64,000 nucleotides of DNA. Source: Bradyrhizobium neotropicale. Its GTDB lineage: Bacteria; Pseudomonadota; Alphaproteobacteria; Rhizobiales; Xanthobacteraceae. The first letter of the stretch is position 1, and each line of letters starts with the position of its first letter. This document shows positions 43,643 to 51,253 of this stretch, one piece after another. Where the stretch lies: assembly GCF_001641695.1 (NCBI RefSeq), contig NZ_LSEF01000047.1, forward strand, positions 110,273 through 174,272. Direction: 5' to 3'. Made by a program: the position numbers and the translations under genes. The notes under the pieces were generated by a model. The model had not been told where the DNA came from. It did no database searches and saw only the letters and a list, made by a program, of their open reading frames with translations.

Positions 43643-43981
43643 TTAGTCACCAGAGCCGGGATTCGGAGAAAAATATTTCTCGAACTTGCCCTCCTTGCCG
43701 TCGAATTCCTTGGCGTCGGCGGGTGATTCTTTCTTCTGGGTGATGTTCGGCCAGCTCTTGGCGTATTCGGCGTTGACCTCGAGCCACTTCTCGAGGCCCG
43801 GTTCCGTGTCCGGCTTGATGGCGTCGGCGGGGCATTCCGGCTCGCACACGCCGCAGTCGATGCATTCGTCAGGATGGATGACCAGCATGTTGTCACCCTC
43901 GTAGAAGCAGTCGACCGGGCAGACCTCGACGCAGTCGGTGTACTTGCACTTGATGCAGTTCTCAGTGACGACGTAAGTCAT
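43643..43981 (-). CDS. fdxA: Seven-iron ferredoxin FdxA
   Basis: 112 residues. [20 protein letters not shown] with [20 protein letters not shown] and [11 protein letters not shown] provides nine cysteines (9, 12, 17, 21, 25, 40, 43, 46, 50), the pattern of [3Fe-4S][4Fe-4S] ferredoxins. The C-terminal extension ([20 protein letters not shown]) is usual for proteobacterial FdxA. Soluble electron carrier. Placed between carD and the S4 protein as in other Rhizobiales. Confidence 0.95.
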   Translation of the reverse strand: MTYVVTENCIKCKYTDCVEVCPVDCFYEGDNMLVIHPDECIDCGVCEPECPADAIKPDTEPGLEKWLEVNAEYAKSWPNITQKKESPADAKEFDGKEGKFEKYFSPNPGSGD

Positions 43982-44112
43982 CCAACGCTCCGAAAAGCTC
44001 TTTTAAAAGTCGAGGCTTGCGTAGCGCGGATGGCCCGGCGCTGCAAGATCGACAGCGGCGATCATGACGGCTTTCCGCGTTTGATCAGCCAAGAAATGAA
44101 TACGCAGCGCAA

Positions 44113-44391
44113 TTAATTGCGCTTTACGTCACCGACTTCCTCGTAGAGCACGCGTGCGGAGGCCGCATCGCCACGACGCTCGTTGAAAGCGGTGACCTTC
44201 AAGACGCGCACGGCGCGATCGAGCGCGATGGTGAGGACGTCGCCGATCTTGATCGCGTGCCCCGGCGAGGTCTCGCGCACGCCGTTGACGCGCACATGGC
44301 CGGACTCGACGAGCTCGGCCGCCGAGGTCCGCGCCTTCACCACCCGCGCATGCCACAGCCATTTATCGAGTCGCTGGCGCTCGGTCGTCGT
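44113..44391 (-). CDS. S4-domain RNA-binding protein (Hsp15/YrfH-like), non-standard start
   Basis: The conserved S4 start QRLDKWLWHARVVKARTSAA is followed by ELVESGHVRVNGVRETSPGH and AIKIGDVLTIALDRAVRVLK, as in Hsp15-like proteins that bind free 50S subunits or rRNA. No ATG, GTG or TTG precedes the conserved N-terminus in this frame; an in-frame TGA lies just upstream. AAGGAG (ending the helicase gene) stands 7 nt before two ACG codons, so ACG at 44391-44389 is proposed as start (92 aa). The first ordinary start, GTG 44343, would remove part of the S4 domain. It lies 4 nt after the helicase stop. Confidence 0.82.
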   Translation of the reverse strand, partial: TTTERQRLDKWLWHARVVKARTSAAELVESGHVRVNGVRETSPGHAIKIGDVLTIALDRAVRVLKVTAFNERRGDAASARVLYEEVGDVKRN

Positions 44392-44395
44392 GGGA

Positions 44396-47300
44396 TTACT
44401 CCTTGCGCCCCGCGAGCTGCTCTTTCAGCGCGGCGAGCTTTGCGAAGGGCGAATTCGGATCGATCGGACGATCGCGCTCGCGCGGGTTCGCACTCGAGGC
44501 GTAGGGACGGAGCGACGGACCGGACTCGCGGTCGCGGCGATCGCGGCCCTTGTCGCGGTCGCGGCCACGATGCTCGCGGCCACCCTCGCGCTCGCCGAAC
44601 TTGCCCTTGCTACGATCGCGATCCTTGCCCTCGAAGCGGCGGTTCTTGTCGTCACCACGCGGCTCGCGGCGATCACCGCCCTGGCCGCCCTCTTCGCGGC
44701 CCTTGCGGAAATCTTTCCGATGCCCGCCATGACGATGGCGCTCGCCACGCTTCTCGCCGTCGGCGGCCTGTGCGGCCTCGCCTTCCGCGGGCGCAGCGCC
44801 TGCCTGGGCGCCCGCCTGCGGGCGCTGATGACGCTGGTGACGGTGGCGCTCGTGGCGCGGCTTGCGGTCTTCGTGACGACCGCCGGGACGCCAGACCTCG
44901 ACGAGCTCGGGCTCAGCGGGTGCGCCTTCTGCCGCAGCCTCCGCACCAGGAGCGGCGGCATCGGGCGACGCGGCAGCTTCCGTCGCAGCGGTTTCAGCAG
45001 CGGCAGCCTCGAGACCGGCGGGCTCGGCCGGGGCAGTGCCTTCCTCCGCTGGCGGCGCGATGCCGGGCGCATCTTCCGGCGTAACGGGCGCGTCAGGCGA
45101 TGCCTCGAGCGCGGGCACGGCCTCGTGCACGGGCTCGTCGTGCAGCTCCATGCCGGGCGCATCTTCGACCGTGACGGCCTCGGCAGCCACTTCGGTCACA
45201 GCCTCGGCAGGCGCAGTCGCCTCCTCCAGCAGGCCGCCGGCAACGACTTCCGAAGTGGTCTCTCCAACAGTCTCCGCGCTGCCCTCGCCAGACGGCGTCT
45301 CCGCAGCGGGCGTCTCGGTGACCTGCGGCTTCGGCGGCAGCGGCGGGCGCTTCTCCATGCGATAGCCGAGCGCGCGCAGCACCGAGGCGAAGTCTTCGCC
45401 GGCGGAGCCGGTGAGCGAGGTCATCGCCTGCGTCACCACGAAGCCACGGCCATCGAAAGCACCGGCCGGCTTTTCGCCGGGCGAAGCCTCACGCCAGGCC
45501 AGCGCCGGACGGATCAGGTCAGCGAGCCGCTCCAGAATGTCGACGCGCACGGCGCGCTCGCCGGCCTGCTTGTAGCCGAGCACGCGATAGGCATCGCGCG
45601 GGAGCTGCTTGTCGACCGGGAACGAGGTGCGGCCCGAGCTCGCCAGATGCTGCGCGCCCGACAGCGCCGACAGGTCGACATTGTCCTGCTTCAGCGCCCA
45701 GAGCAGCGCGGCGAGCGCACGCGCGGCGGGCTTCAAGAGGCCGGGGAAATAGATGTGATAGGCGCCGAAGCGGACGCCGTACTTCCGCAACGTAGCGCGC
45801 GAGGGCTGGTCGAGATCCTTCAGCTCATTGGCGATCTTCGGACGCTCGAGCACGCCGAGCGCCTCGACGAGCTGATAGGCGATGCCGCGGGCAATGCCGG
45901 TGACGTCCTCGGCCTTGCTGAGCTCGAACATCGGCCCGAGCAGCTTTTCGATATGCGTCTTGAGCCAGAGATCGAGCCGGGCCTGCACCTTCTCGCGTGG
46001 GCTGCCGGTCAGGCGCTCGTCGGAGATGATGCGGATGCGCGGATGCAGCGCCTCCTCTGCGGCGACGAGGCGCGCCACCGCATCGCCGGTCCAGCGGATG
46101 ATGCCCTCGGAGGTCAGCACGAACTGCTCGTCGGGTGCTCCGGAGAGCTTTTCCGCGCGCGTGTTGATCTCGCCGGCGAGCACGGCCTGCGCTGCAGCCT
46201 GCAAGGCTTTCGCATCGGAGCCGGCTTCCGCCGCATCCGGTGCAAAGGTGAAGCCATCGAGGCGGCCGATGACATGGCCTTCGACGATGACTTCGCCGGT
46301 CTTGCCGATTTCAGTATTCAAGCTCGTGTTCTCCCGCAGGCGGCGCATCAATACACTGGTCCGACGATCAACGAAACGCTCCGTCAGCCGTTCATGAAGC
46401 GCATCTGACAATTTATTTTCGACCTCCCGCGTGATCCCCTGCCAGTGTTCGGGGTCTTTGAGCCAGTCCGGGCGGTTGGCGGCGAAGGTCCAGGTGCGGA
46501 TCTGCGCGATCCGGCCCGACAGCGTGTCGATGTCGCCGTCGATCCGGTCGGCCTGGTCGACCTGGGCTGCGAACCAGTTATCGGGGATGCAGCCCTTGTC
46601 CATCAGGAAGCCGTAGAGCGTGGTCACAAGCTCGGCATGGGCCGCCGGCGACAGTTTCCGGTAGTCCGGTATCTGGCAGGCCTCCCACAGCCGTTCCACC
46701 GCCGCCTTGCCGTGCGCCTTGTCGCGCACCTCGACGTCGCGGGCGGCGTGATCGAGCACGCGCATGTCCTCGGCGATCGGCGCGCGCGTCAGTGCCTCAT
46801 GGCCGGGCGCCAGGTTCAGCGAGACCTGGAGCGCGCCGAGCGAGGAGAAATCCAGCTTGGAGTTCCGCCATTGCAGCATCTTCACGGCGTCGAAGGTGTG
46901 GTTCTGGAGCGCGTTGACGAGCTCGGGCTCGAACGGCGCGCAGCGTCCTGTCGTTCCGAAAGTACCGTTGCGCGTGGCGCGGCCGGCGCGGCCCGCGATC
47001 TGCGCGAACTCGGCCGGCGTGAGGCGGCGGAACTGGTAGCCGTCGAACTTGCGGTCGGAGGCGAAGGCGACGTGGTCGACGTCGAGATTGAGGCCCATGC
47101 CGATCGCATCGGTGGCGACGAGATAATCGACGTCGCCGTTCTGGAACATCGCGACCTGCGCATTGCGCGTGCGCGGCGACAGCGAGCCGAGCACAACGGC
47201 CGCGCCGCCATGCTGGCGACGGATCAGCTCGGCGATGGCGTAGACTTCATCGGCGGAGAACGCGACGATCGCGGTGCGCCGCGGCTGGCGCGTGATCTTG

Positions 47301-47803
47301 CGGTCACCAGCGAATTCGAGGCTGGACAGGCGCGGTCGCGTGATCATGGACACGCCTGGCAGCAGCCGTTCGATGATGGGGCGCATCGTCGCAGCGCCCA
47401 GCAGCAGCGTCTCGTCGCGGCCGCGGCGGTTGAGGATGCGGTCGGTGAAGACGTGGCCGCGTTCGAGATCGGCGGCGATCTGCACCTCGTCGACGGCGAG
47501 GAACGAGACGTCGAGGTCGCGCGGCATCGCCTCGACGGTCGAGACCCAGTAGCGCGGGTTCTTCGGCTTGATCTTCTCCTCGCCCGTGATCAGCGCGACG
47601 GCCTCAACACCAACCCGATCGACGATCTTGTTGTAGACCTCGCGCGCGAGCAGGCGCAGCGGCAGCCCGATCATGCCACTGGAATGCGCGAGCATCCGCT
47701 CGATGGCGAGATGGGTCTTGCCGGTGTTGGTCGGCCCGAGCACCGCAGTGACGCCAGCGCCGGGAGCGCGCTCGGAAGCGAAGGGGGAAGGAGGAAAGGC
47801 CAT
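44396..47803 (-). CDS. SUV3-like superfamily 2 RNA helicase with long disordered tail
   Basis: 1135 residues. Walker A LGPTNTGKTHLAIERM is at about 21-36, the DEVQ box in LAVDEVQIAADLERG, LLLGAATM for motif III, and IVAFSADEVYAIAELI then VATDAIGMGLNLDVDHVAFA and QIAGRAGRATRNG for motifs IV-VI. An SUV3_C-like region follows to about 810. From about 816 (MEKRPPLPPKP) the protein is an Ala/Glu/Pro-rich segment and then an Arg/Gly/Asp/Lys-rich tail, some 320 residues of low complexity, likely RNA-binding. The mitochondrial homologue works in the RNA degradosome; a similar RNA-decay role is inferred. Stop and S4 gene are 4 nt apart. Confidence 0.92.
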   Translation of the reverse strand: MAFPPSPFASERAPGAGVTAVLGPTNTGKTHLAIERMLAHSSGMIGLPLRLLAREVYNKIVDRVGVEAVALITGEEKIKPKNPRYWVSTVEAMPRDLDVSFLAVDEVQIAADLERGHVFTDRILNRRGRDETLLLGAATMRPIIERLLPGVSMITRPRLSSLEFAGDRKITRQPRRTAIVAFSADEVYAIAELIRRQHGGAAVVLGSLSPRTRNAQVAMFQNGDVDYLVATDAIGMGLNLDVDHVAFASDRKFDGYQFRRLTPAEFAQIAGRAGRATRNGTFGTTGRCAPFEPELVNALQNHTFDAVKMLQWRNSKLDFSSLGALQVSLNLAPGHEALTRAPIAEDMRVLDHAARDVEVRDKAHGKAAVERLWEACQIPDYRKLSPAAHAELVTTLYGFLMDKGCIPDNWFAAQVDQADRIDGDIDTLSGRIAQIRTWTFAANRPDWLKDPEHWQGITREVENKLSDALHERLTERFVDRRTSVLMRRLRENTSLNTEIGKTGEVIVEGHVIGRLDGFTFAPDAAEAGSDAKALQAAAQAVLAGEINTRAEKLSGAPDEQFVLTSEGIIRWTGDAVARLVAAEEALHPRIRIISDERLTGSPREKVQARLDLWLKTHIEKLLGPMFELSKAEDVTGIARGIAYQLVEALGVLERPKIANELKDLDQPSRATLRKYGVRFGAYHIYFPGLLKPAARALAALLWALKQDNVDLSALSGAQHLASSGRTSFPVDKQLPRDAYRVLGYKQAGERAVRVDILERLADLIRPALAWREASPGEKPAGAFDGRGFVVTQAMTSLTGSAGEDFASVLRALGYRMEKRPPLPPKPQVTETPAAETPSGEGSAETVGETTSEVVAGGLLEEATAPAEAVTEVAAEAVTVEDAPGMELHDEPVHEAVPALEASPDAPVTPEDAPGIAPPAEEGTAPAEPAGLEAAAAETAATEAAASPDAAAPGAEAAAEGAPAEPELVEVWRPGGRHEDRKPRHERHRHQRHQRPQAGAQAGAAPAEGEAAQAADGEKRGERHRHGGHRKDFRKGREEGGQGGDRREPRGDDKNRRFEGKDRDRSKGKFGEREGGREHRGRDRDKGRDRRDRESGPSLRPYASSANPRERDRPIDPNSPFAKLAALKEQLAGRKE

Positions 47804-47877
47804 GACTAGCGGATTAGGTAGTAGCGATTTGGGCGATTGTCAGTGCCGTTTTGGGGCGGCGGGGCGGCTCGAGCTGG

Positions 47878-48090
47878 ATCCGTCCCCATCATCCCCGCGC
47901 AACGGCGAAGCCGTTGTCGCTGGAGGCGCGAAGCGCTTGGAAGTCACCTCGCCCCGCTTGCGGGGAGAGGTCGAATTCGAGCGCAGCTCGAATTCGGGTG
48001 AGGGGGAGTCTCCGCTAGTCCAGCCATCACCGAATCCGTGGAAGCAGCCCCTCACCCCAACCCTCTCCCCGTAAGGACGGGGACAGGGAG
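47878..48090. repeat. Dispersed repeat, family E (composite)
   Basis: Holds CGCGCAACGGCGAAGCCGTT, then CCCCGCTTGCGGGGAGAGGT, an inner perfect hairpin GAATTCGAGC-GCA-GCTCGAATTC, and CCCCTCACCCCAACCCTCTC near its end. Related to 25577-25728 and 49733-49873; its left edge is shared with 3224-3270. Confidence 0.78.
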
Positions 48091-48166
48091 CAGGAGAGCT
48101 CCCTAAAAATCCCGGCCAACTGTCTCACTTTGCGACGCTTTTTCCGCTCTTCTTAAGCCTCGGAAC

Positions 48167-48366
48167 GACTCTAGAACGAATCGCGGCCGAATCGCTGACT
48201 CCCCTTTGCTTCCTGTTACGTTCACGCAACATGTCGCGGGACGCCTCTTGGTTGCGCACTAGATGGAGTTTTGCTCCGCCGCACAAGCGATCATTTCGTA
48301 GCGAGTTCCTTAAAATTGGGGATGGCGCCGAGTCGAATCAGAATCGGGGCGGAGTCAAATGGATTC
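48167..48366. promoter_or_regulatory. Cluster of nine GANTC (CcrM) methylation sites
   Basis: GANTC at 48167, 48178, 48189, 48197 and again at 48330, 48335, 48341, 48352 and 48362: four within 35 bp and five within 37 bp. About one per 256 bp is expected in random sequence. In alphaproteobacteria GANTC is methylated by CcrM and read by GcrA at cell-cycle promoters. The region lies upstream of the helicase gene. Confidence 0.6.
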
Positions 48367-48477
48367 CCGCTGCCTGCCCCCACGCATTTTCGCGAAAACA
48401 ACCCCATGCAAAGGAGAACGGGTGGACGGGGTGACGGCGCGTAAGGCGTTGAGGCGGCGTGCCAAACGCTCCGTCTC

Positions 48478-48584
48478 GTCATTCCGGGACGCGCCGTCAG
48501 GCGCGGGCCCGGAATCCATTGGGAGACAAGCTCTGCGGCTTGATGGATTCCGGGCTCGCGACTTCGTCGCGCCCCGGAATGACG
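48478..48584. repeat. Dispersed inverted repeat, family A
   Basis: GTCATTCCGGGACGCGCC ... GGGCCCGGAATCCATT at the left, GATGGATTCCGGGCTCGCGA ... GCCCCGGAATGACG at the right. Same family as 266-365. Confidence 0.86.
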
Positions 48585-48591
48585 GGACATC

Positions 48592-48670
48592 GTAGCCCGC
48601 ATGGAGCGCAGCGGAATGCGGGGAGCAGCGGGTGAAAATCCCGGATTGCGCTTCGCTCCATCCGGGCTAC
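48592..48670. repeat. Inverted repeat of the GTAGCCCG...CGGGCTAC type
   Basis: GTAGCCCGCATGGAGCGCAG and CGCTTCGCTCCATCCGGGCTAC form a hairpin about 79 bp long with ATCCCGGATTGCG inside. It abuts the family A repeat, just beyond the 3' end of the DUF3108 gene. Confidence 0.8.
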
Positions 48671-48691
48671 GCAGCGACGGCAGCGCGGCGC

Positions 48692-49555
48692 CTACTGCGT
48701 CTTCGCGACCCTTGGCGGCTGCGGTGCCGTGATGAAGCTCGTCGCCTCCAGCATCGCCGGACCCAAGGGCGTCGGCACTTTCAGCCAGAACGGAACCAGG
48801 ACCCGCGTGCCCGCGATCGGCGCAAACGCGATCTCGATGTTGCGCTGGGCGGCGAGGTATTTGATCACGGGACGATCGGGGATGTAGCCGGCGACGGGCA
48901 CGAAATAGAGCGCGCAGACCACGACCGGGCCGCGATAGCCCTTCTCGGCCTTCACCATCTCCATGCGCTTGAAATCGAGCTTGAGGTCGTAGCGCATGCG
49001 GCCGTCGAACACCGGCGCGCCGTTGTGGCAGGCCTCCGGCGAGACCGGATCGCCATTGCCGGGCACGCGCAGCAGCGAGGCCGTCATCGGGTCCCAGATG
49101 CCGCGGCGATGCGCGTCGGTGACGACGATGCGGTCGGGATCGACCGGCGGCTCCGGCACGATGCCGAACTCCTTCACATTGCCCTTGTCGAGGACAATGT
49201 GGATCTCCTCTTTCTTCTTCGAGGTGATGGTGGAGGCTTGGTAGGCGGTCGCGACCAGCGCGCCATTGACCACTCGCCCCTGGCTGGCGCCGGTGCCGGA
49301 CCCGCCCGTGAAGGATTTCAGAATGCCGGTGGTGCCGCCGCTTGCCGCCGCGGAAAACACGTCGTCCTGGATGTCGATGTTCCAGGCGCCCCGGCCGACG
49401 GGAATGCCCGCCAGCGTCGCCTCATACTGCGCCTCGAGCTTGCCCTGCGCTGCGGCGGGCGCGGCCCCCCACGCCAGGGTCAGCCCGCCCAAAGCGGCCA
49501 GCGCGAACCTGCCGGCGATGCGCAGCCGATGCGGGAAAAGAGGGGAAATGGGCAC
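48692..49555 (-). CDS. DUF3108 domain exported protein
   Basis: 287 residues from a GTG at 49555; a TTG at 49567 would add four. A signal peptide (RIAGRFALAALGGLTLAWGA, cleaved after PAAAQ) precedes LEAQYEATLAGIPVGRGAWN, the opening of the DUF3108 family. ITSKKKEEIHIVLDKGNVKE, DAHRRGIWDPMTASLLRVPG, and VFDGRMRYDLKLDFKRMEMV follow. Periplasmic, probably beta-rich, function unknown. It is divergent from rpmB, separated by a repeat-filled gap. Confidence 0.85.
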   Translation of the reverse strand: MPISPLFPHRLRIAGRFALAALGGLTLAWGAAPAAAQGKLEAQYEATLAGIPVGRGAWNIDIQDDVFSAAASGGTTGILKSFTGGSGTGASQGRVVNGALVATAYQASTITSKKKEEIHIVLDKGNVKEFGIVPEPPVDPDRIVVTDAHRRGIWDPMTASLLRVPGNGDPVSPEACHNGAPVFDGRMRYDLKLDFKRMEMVKAEKGYRGPVVVCALYFVPVAGYIPDRPVIKYLAAQRNIEIAFAPIAGTRVLVPFWLKVPTPLGPAMLEATSFITAPQPPRVAKTQ

Positions 49556-49732
49556 GAAGCGATCCAATCGGGATGCGAGTGGCTGTTACTTAAGCGGAAA
49601 ATCGCGGCAAACAATGATCCGGGCACGAAAGGCCGGGAACTCAGCCTCCCTCTTCGCGGCCGAATACGCCCTTTATGTGGTGGTAAGGCATTTCAAACAT
49701 TGCCGTTTTCGTGATCGGGCCGCCGCGGGCTC

Positions 49733-49873
49733 GAACACCTCTCCCGCTTGCGGGAGAGGTCGCGCCGAAGGCGCGGGTGAGGGCTCTCTCCACGCGGGGA
49801 CACCAACCGTGATATCGACCGCCCTTCGCCACGGAGGCACCCCCACCCCGCCCTCCCCCGCAAGCGGGAGAGG
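49733..49873. repeat. Dispersed inverted repeat, family E
   Basis: ACCTCTCCCGCTTGCGGGAG-AGGT and CTCCCCCGCAAGCGGGAGAG are each hairpins, with GCGCCGAAGGCGCGGGTGAG between. Related to 25577-25728. Confidence 0.82.
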
Positions 49874-49954
49874 GAGCGCACCTCCCGGTGGGCCAAGATC
49901 CCGGGTTCGCGCTCCGCGCGCCCCGGGACGACAGGGCCTTTCGGCCCCGTCGCC

Positions 49955-49983
49955 TTGACTACCCGCCCCTTCCCCCCTATACG
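49955..49983 (+). promoter_or_regulatory. Predicted sigma-70 promoter of rpmB
   Basis: TTGACT at 49955-49960, a 17-nt spacer and TATACG at 49978-49983, giving a leader of about 90 nt before the ATG at 50079. Best promoter match found in the window. Confidence 0.62.
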
Positions 49984-50078
49984 TCCGCCCGCTCCCTGCA
50001 AGGACAGAGAATTTACGACCCCCGTGGCGCCCCGAATGGCCGCCGCAACGCTTGGGGGAAAGGATAAGGATTTTTGCC

Positions 50079-50384
50079 ATGTCTCGCCGCTGCGAACTGA
50101 CGGCCAAGGGCCCCCTCGTCGGCCACAAGGTCAGCCACTCCAACATCAAGACCAAGCGCCGCTTCCTGCCGAACCTCGTCAACGTGACGTTCATCAGCGA
50201 AGCCCTCGAGCGCAACGTGCGCCTGCGCGTTTCCACCAATGCGGTCAAGAGCGTCGACCACAATGGCGGCCTCGACGCCTTCCTGCTCAAGGCCAACGCC
50301 GACGCCCTGTCGCCGCGCGCCCTCGAGCTCAAGCGCCAGATCCAGAAGAAGGTCGGCGGCGAGCCGGCGAAGAAAGCGAGCTAG
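50079..50384 (+). CDS. rpmB: 50S ribosomal protein L28
   Basis: 101 residues: [40 protein letters not shown] and [22 protein letters not shown] L28 blocks, with a lysine-rich end ([14 protein letters not shown]). The Cys near the N-terminus is not part of a full zinc-binding set. AAGGATAAGGA precedes the ATG. It is followed by a strong terminator. A single-gene transcript. Confidence 0.96.
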   Translation: MSRRCELTAKGPLVGHKVSHSNIKTKRRFLPNLVNVTFISEALERNVRLRVSTNAVKSVDHNGGLDAFLLKANADALSPRALELKRQIQKKVGGEPAKKAS

Positions 50385-50456
50385 GCACTTCGAAAGTTTG
50401 GGCGAGGGCTAAGTTGCGTCGCGTGGCGTAAGTCTTAGCCAGTAGGTGTTTGCGTG

Positions 50457-50488
50457 ACGGCCGGATCGAAAGATCCGGCCGTTTTTGT
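50457..50488 (+). terminator. Rho-independent terminator of rpmB
   Basis: ACGGCCGGATC-GAAA-GATCCGGCCGT followed by TTTTTG: an 11-bp perfect stem, GNRA-like loop, and T-run, 73 nt after the rpmB stop. Confidence 0.95.
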
Positions 50489-50728
50489 TTGTGGCTGCGC
50501 AACTCTGCACTCCACTTTCCTACTCACAAAGTAGCATCCACCCAACTCTAAACCTCTGCTTGCGCTGGCGGTTTTTTTGGCGATACTCGGTTCGGGGCGG
50601 CGCATGCATTCCGAAATACCTTAGTCAGCAATATTTCTCCCGCCATTTCGGCAATGCATTCTCAAAATCGATGTTCAGTGCATTTGCCGCACCGGTAGTT
50701 TGGCTCTAGCTAGCAGTCCTTTCCGGTC
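50489..50728. other. Low-GC intergenic DNA
   Basis: Hand counts give 29/60 and 31/60 G+C for 50521-50580 and 50581-50640, well below the surrounding genes. A 74-codon open frame at 50485-50709 has no ribosome site or recognisable product. It probably belongs with the foreign-looking fragment that follows. Confidence 0.55.
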
Positions 50729-50980
50729 GTGATCCAATTTCCGATAATCCGACGAATTGAAATTCAAGGTTACGAACTCTTTCAGACGGAGAAGTCCAAG
50801 GGAATCGTGCATGCGTTCGAGAGAGGTGTGCACGCAGTCGTAGGCATCAACGGACTGGGAAAAACGACATTCCTGACAATCCTCTATCGTGCTTTGCTTG
50901 GCCCTTTCGATCAAAGTAAGAGCGATGAAGTCGGGCTGAGCCAACTCAAAATCGAACGATGGTCGGCACATTTTCCGCCC
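50729..50980 (+). pseudogene. N-terminal stub of an AAA/SMC-like ATPase
   Basis: From a GTG at 50729 the frame reads FPIIRRIEIQGYELFQTEKS, then RGVHAVVGINGLGKTTFLTI with a Walker A motif (GINGLGKT, residues 39-46), and ALLGPFDQSKSDEVGLSQLK. This is the beginning of an SMC/RecF/OLD-like ATPase. After about 84 residues the resemblance stops where duplicated DUF2235 DNA begins, and the frame runs on uselessly to 51142. G+C is low (28/60 at 50761-50820). Such ATPases are often from defence or mobile elements; the rest of the gene is gone. Confidence 0.6.
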
Positions 50981-51015
50981 TACCCGCCGGGTGGCATCAC
51001 CGGGAGGGTCGCACC

Positions 51016-51162
51016 GTGTGGCACGAGCGCAAGTCCGAGCCGAAACACCTCGTCATCTGCTCTGACGGCACCGGCAACGAGATCAGCCAGACCATCTCCA
51101 ACGCCCCGAAGCTCCATCGCCGCCTGCGCACGACGAACTTAACGCGCCCGCGCGCGCGTTAA
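51016..51162 (+). pseudogene. Duplicated 5' fragment of the DUF2235 gene
   Basis: Starting at the GTG at 51016 the translation WHERKSEPKHLVICSDGTGN-EISQTISNAP aligns with the start of the intact gene at 54308 (27 of 40 residues identical by eye). The leader ACCGGGAGGG and about 20 nt more upstream are also shared. Similarity stops near 51138 at the TTAACGCGC palindrome; the frame ends at 51162. It is a broken partial copy, 3.3 kb from its parent. Confidence 0.75.
51139..51162. promoter_or_regulatory. Perfect palindrome TTAACGCGC-N6-GCGCGTTAA
   Basis: Nine-bp perfect arms around CCGCGC, at the junction between the broken fragment and the ftsZ-like operon. Its right TTAA is also the left half of the CtrA-type box at 51159-51173. 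It may be an operator or a remnant of the rearrangement. Confidence 0.5.
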
Positions 51163-51173
51163 CCGTCCATTAA
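51159..51173 (+). promoter_or_regulatory. CtrA-type box TTAA-N7-TTAA
   Basis: TTAA-CCGTCCA-TTAAC, an exact match to the full CtrA binding site of alphaproteobacteria, 80 bp upstream of the first gene of the HTH protein/FtsZ operon. Suggests cell-cycle control of that operon. Confidence 0.65.
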
Positions 51174-51253
51174 CCAACGCAGCCTAGCTTCAAGTCATTG
51201 CCCAGCCATCATCAGCCTGCAATGCCTCCCCGGTTCGTTCCTGGAGACAGCCG

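Larger units (their letters stand above)
47804..48691. other. 888-bp gene-free region with repeats and a GANTC cluster
   Basis: Contains a family E repeat (47878-48090), a family A repeat (48478-48584), a CG-rich inverted repeat (48592-48670) and, between them, an unusual run with nine GANTC motifs (48167-48366). Short open frames here have no ribosome sites or recognisable products. The helicase promoter must lie in its left part. Confidence 0.7.
49568..50078. other. 511-bp gap upstream of rpmB: repeat plus rpmB promoter and leader
   Basis: Holds a family E repeat (49733-49873), short CCCGGG palindromic sequence (49890-49935) and the rpmB promoter (49955-49983). No gene supported. Confidence 0.7.

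Noticed and set aside
44183..46408. Open frame of 741 codons on the plus strand
   Set aside because: Lies antisense to the SUV3-like helicase, whose motifs are unmistakable; a high-GC shadow with improbable composition.
48167..48366. Chromosome replication origin
   Set aside because: GANTC sites are dense but no DnaA boxes (TTATCCACA type), no AT-rich unwinding block and no hemE/parAB/dnaA neighbour are present.
50485..50709. 74-codon plus-strand frame after the rpmB terminator
   Set aside because: No ribosome site, aromatic-rich random-looking composition, no recognisable product.
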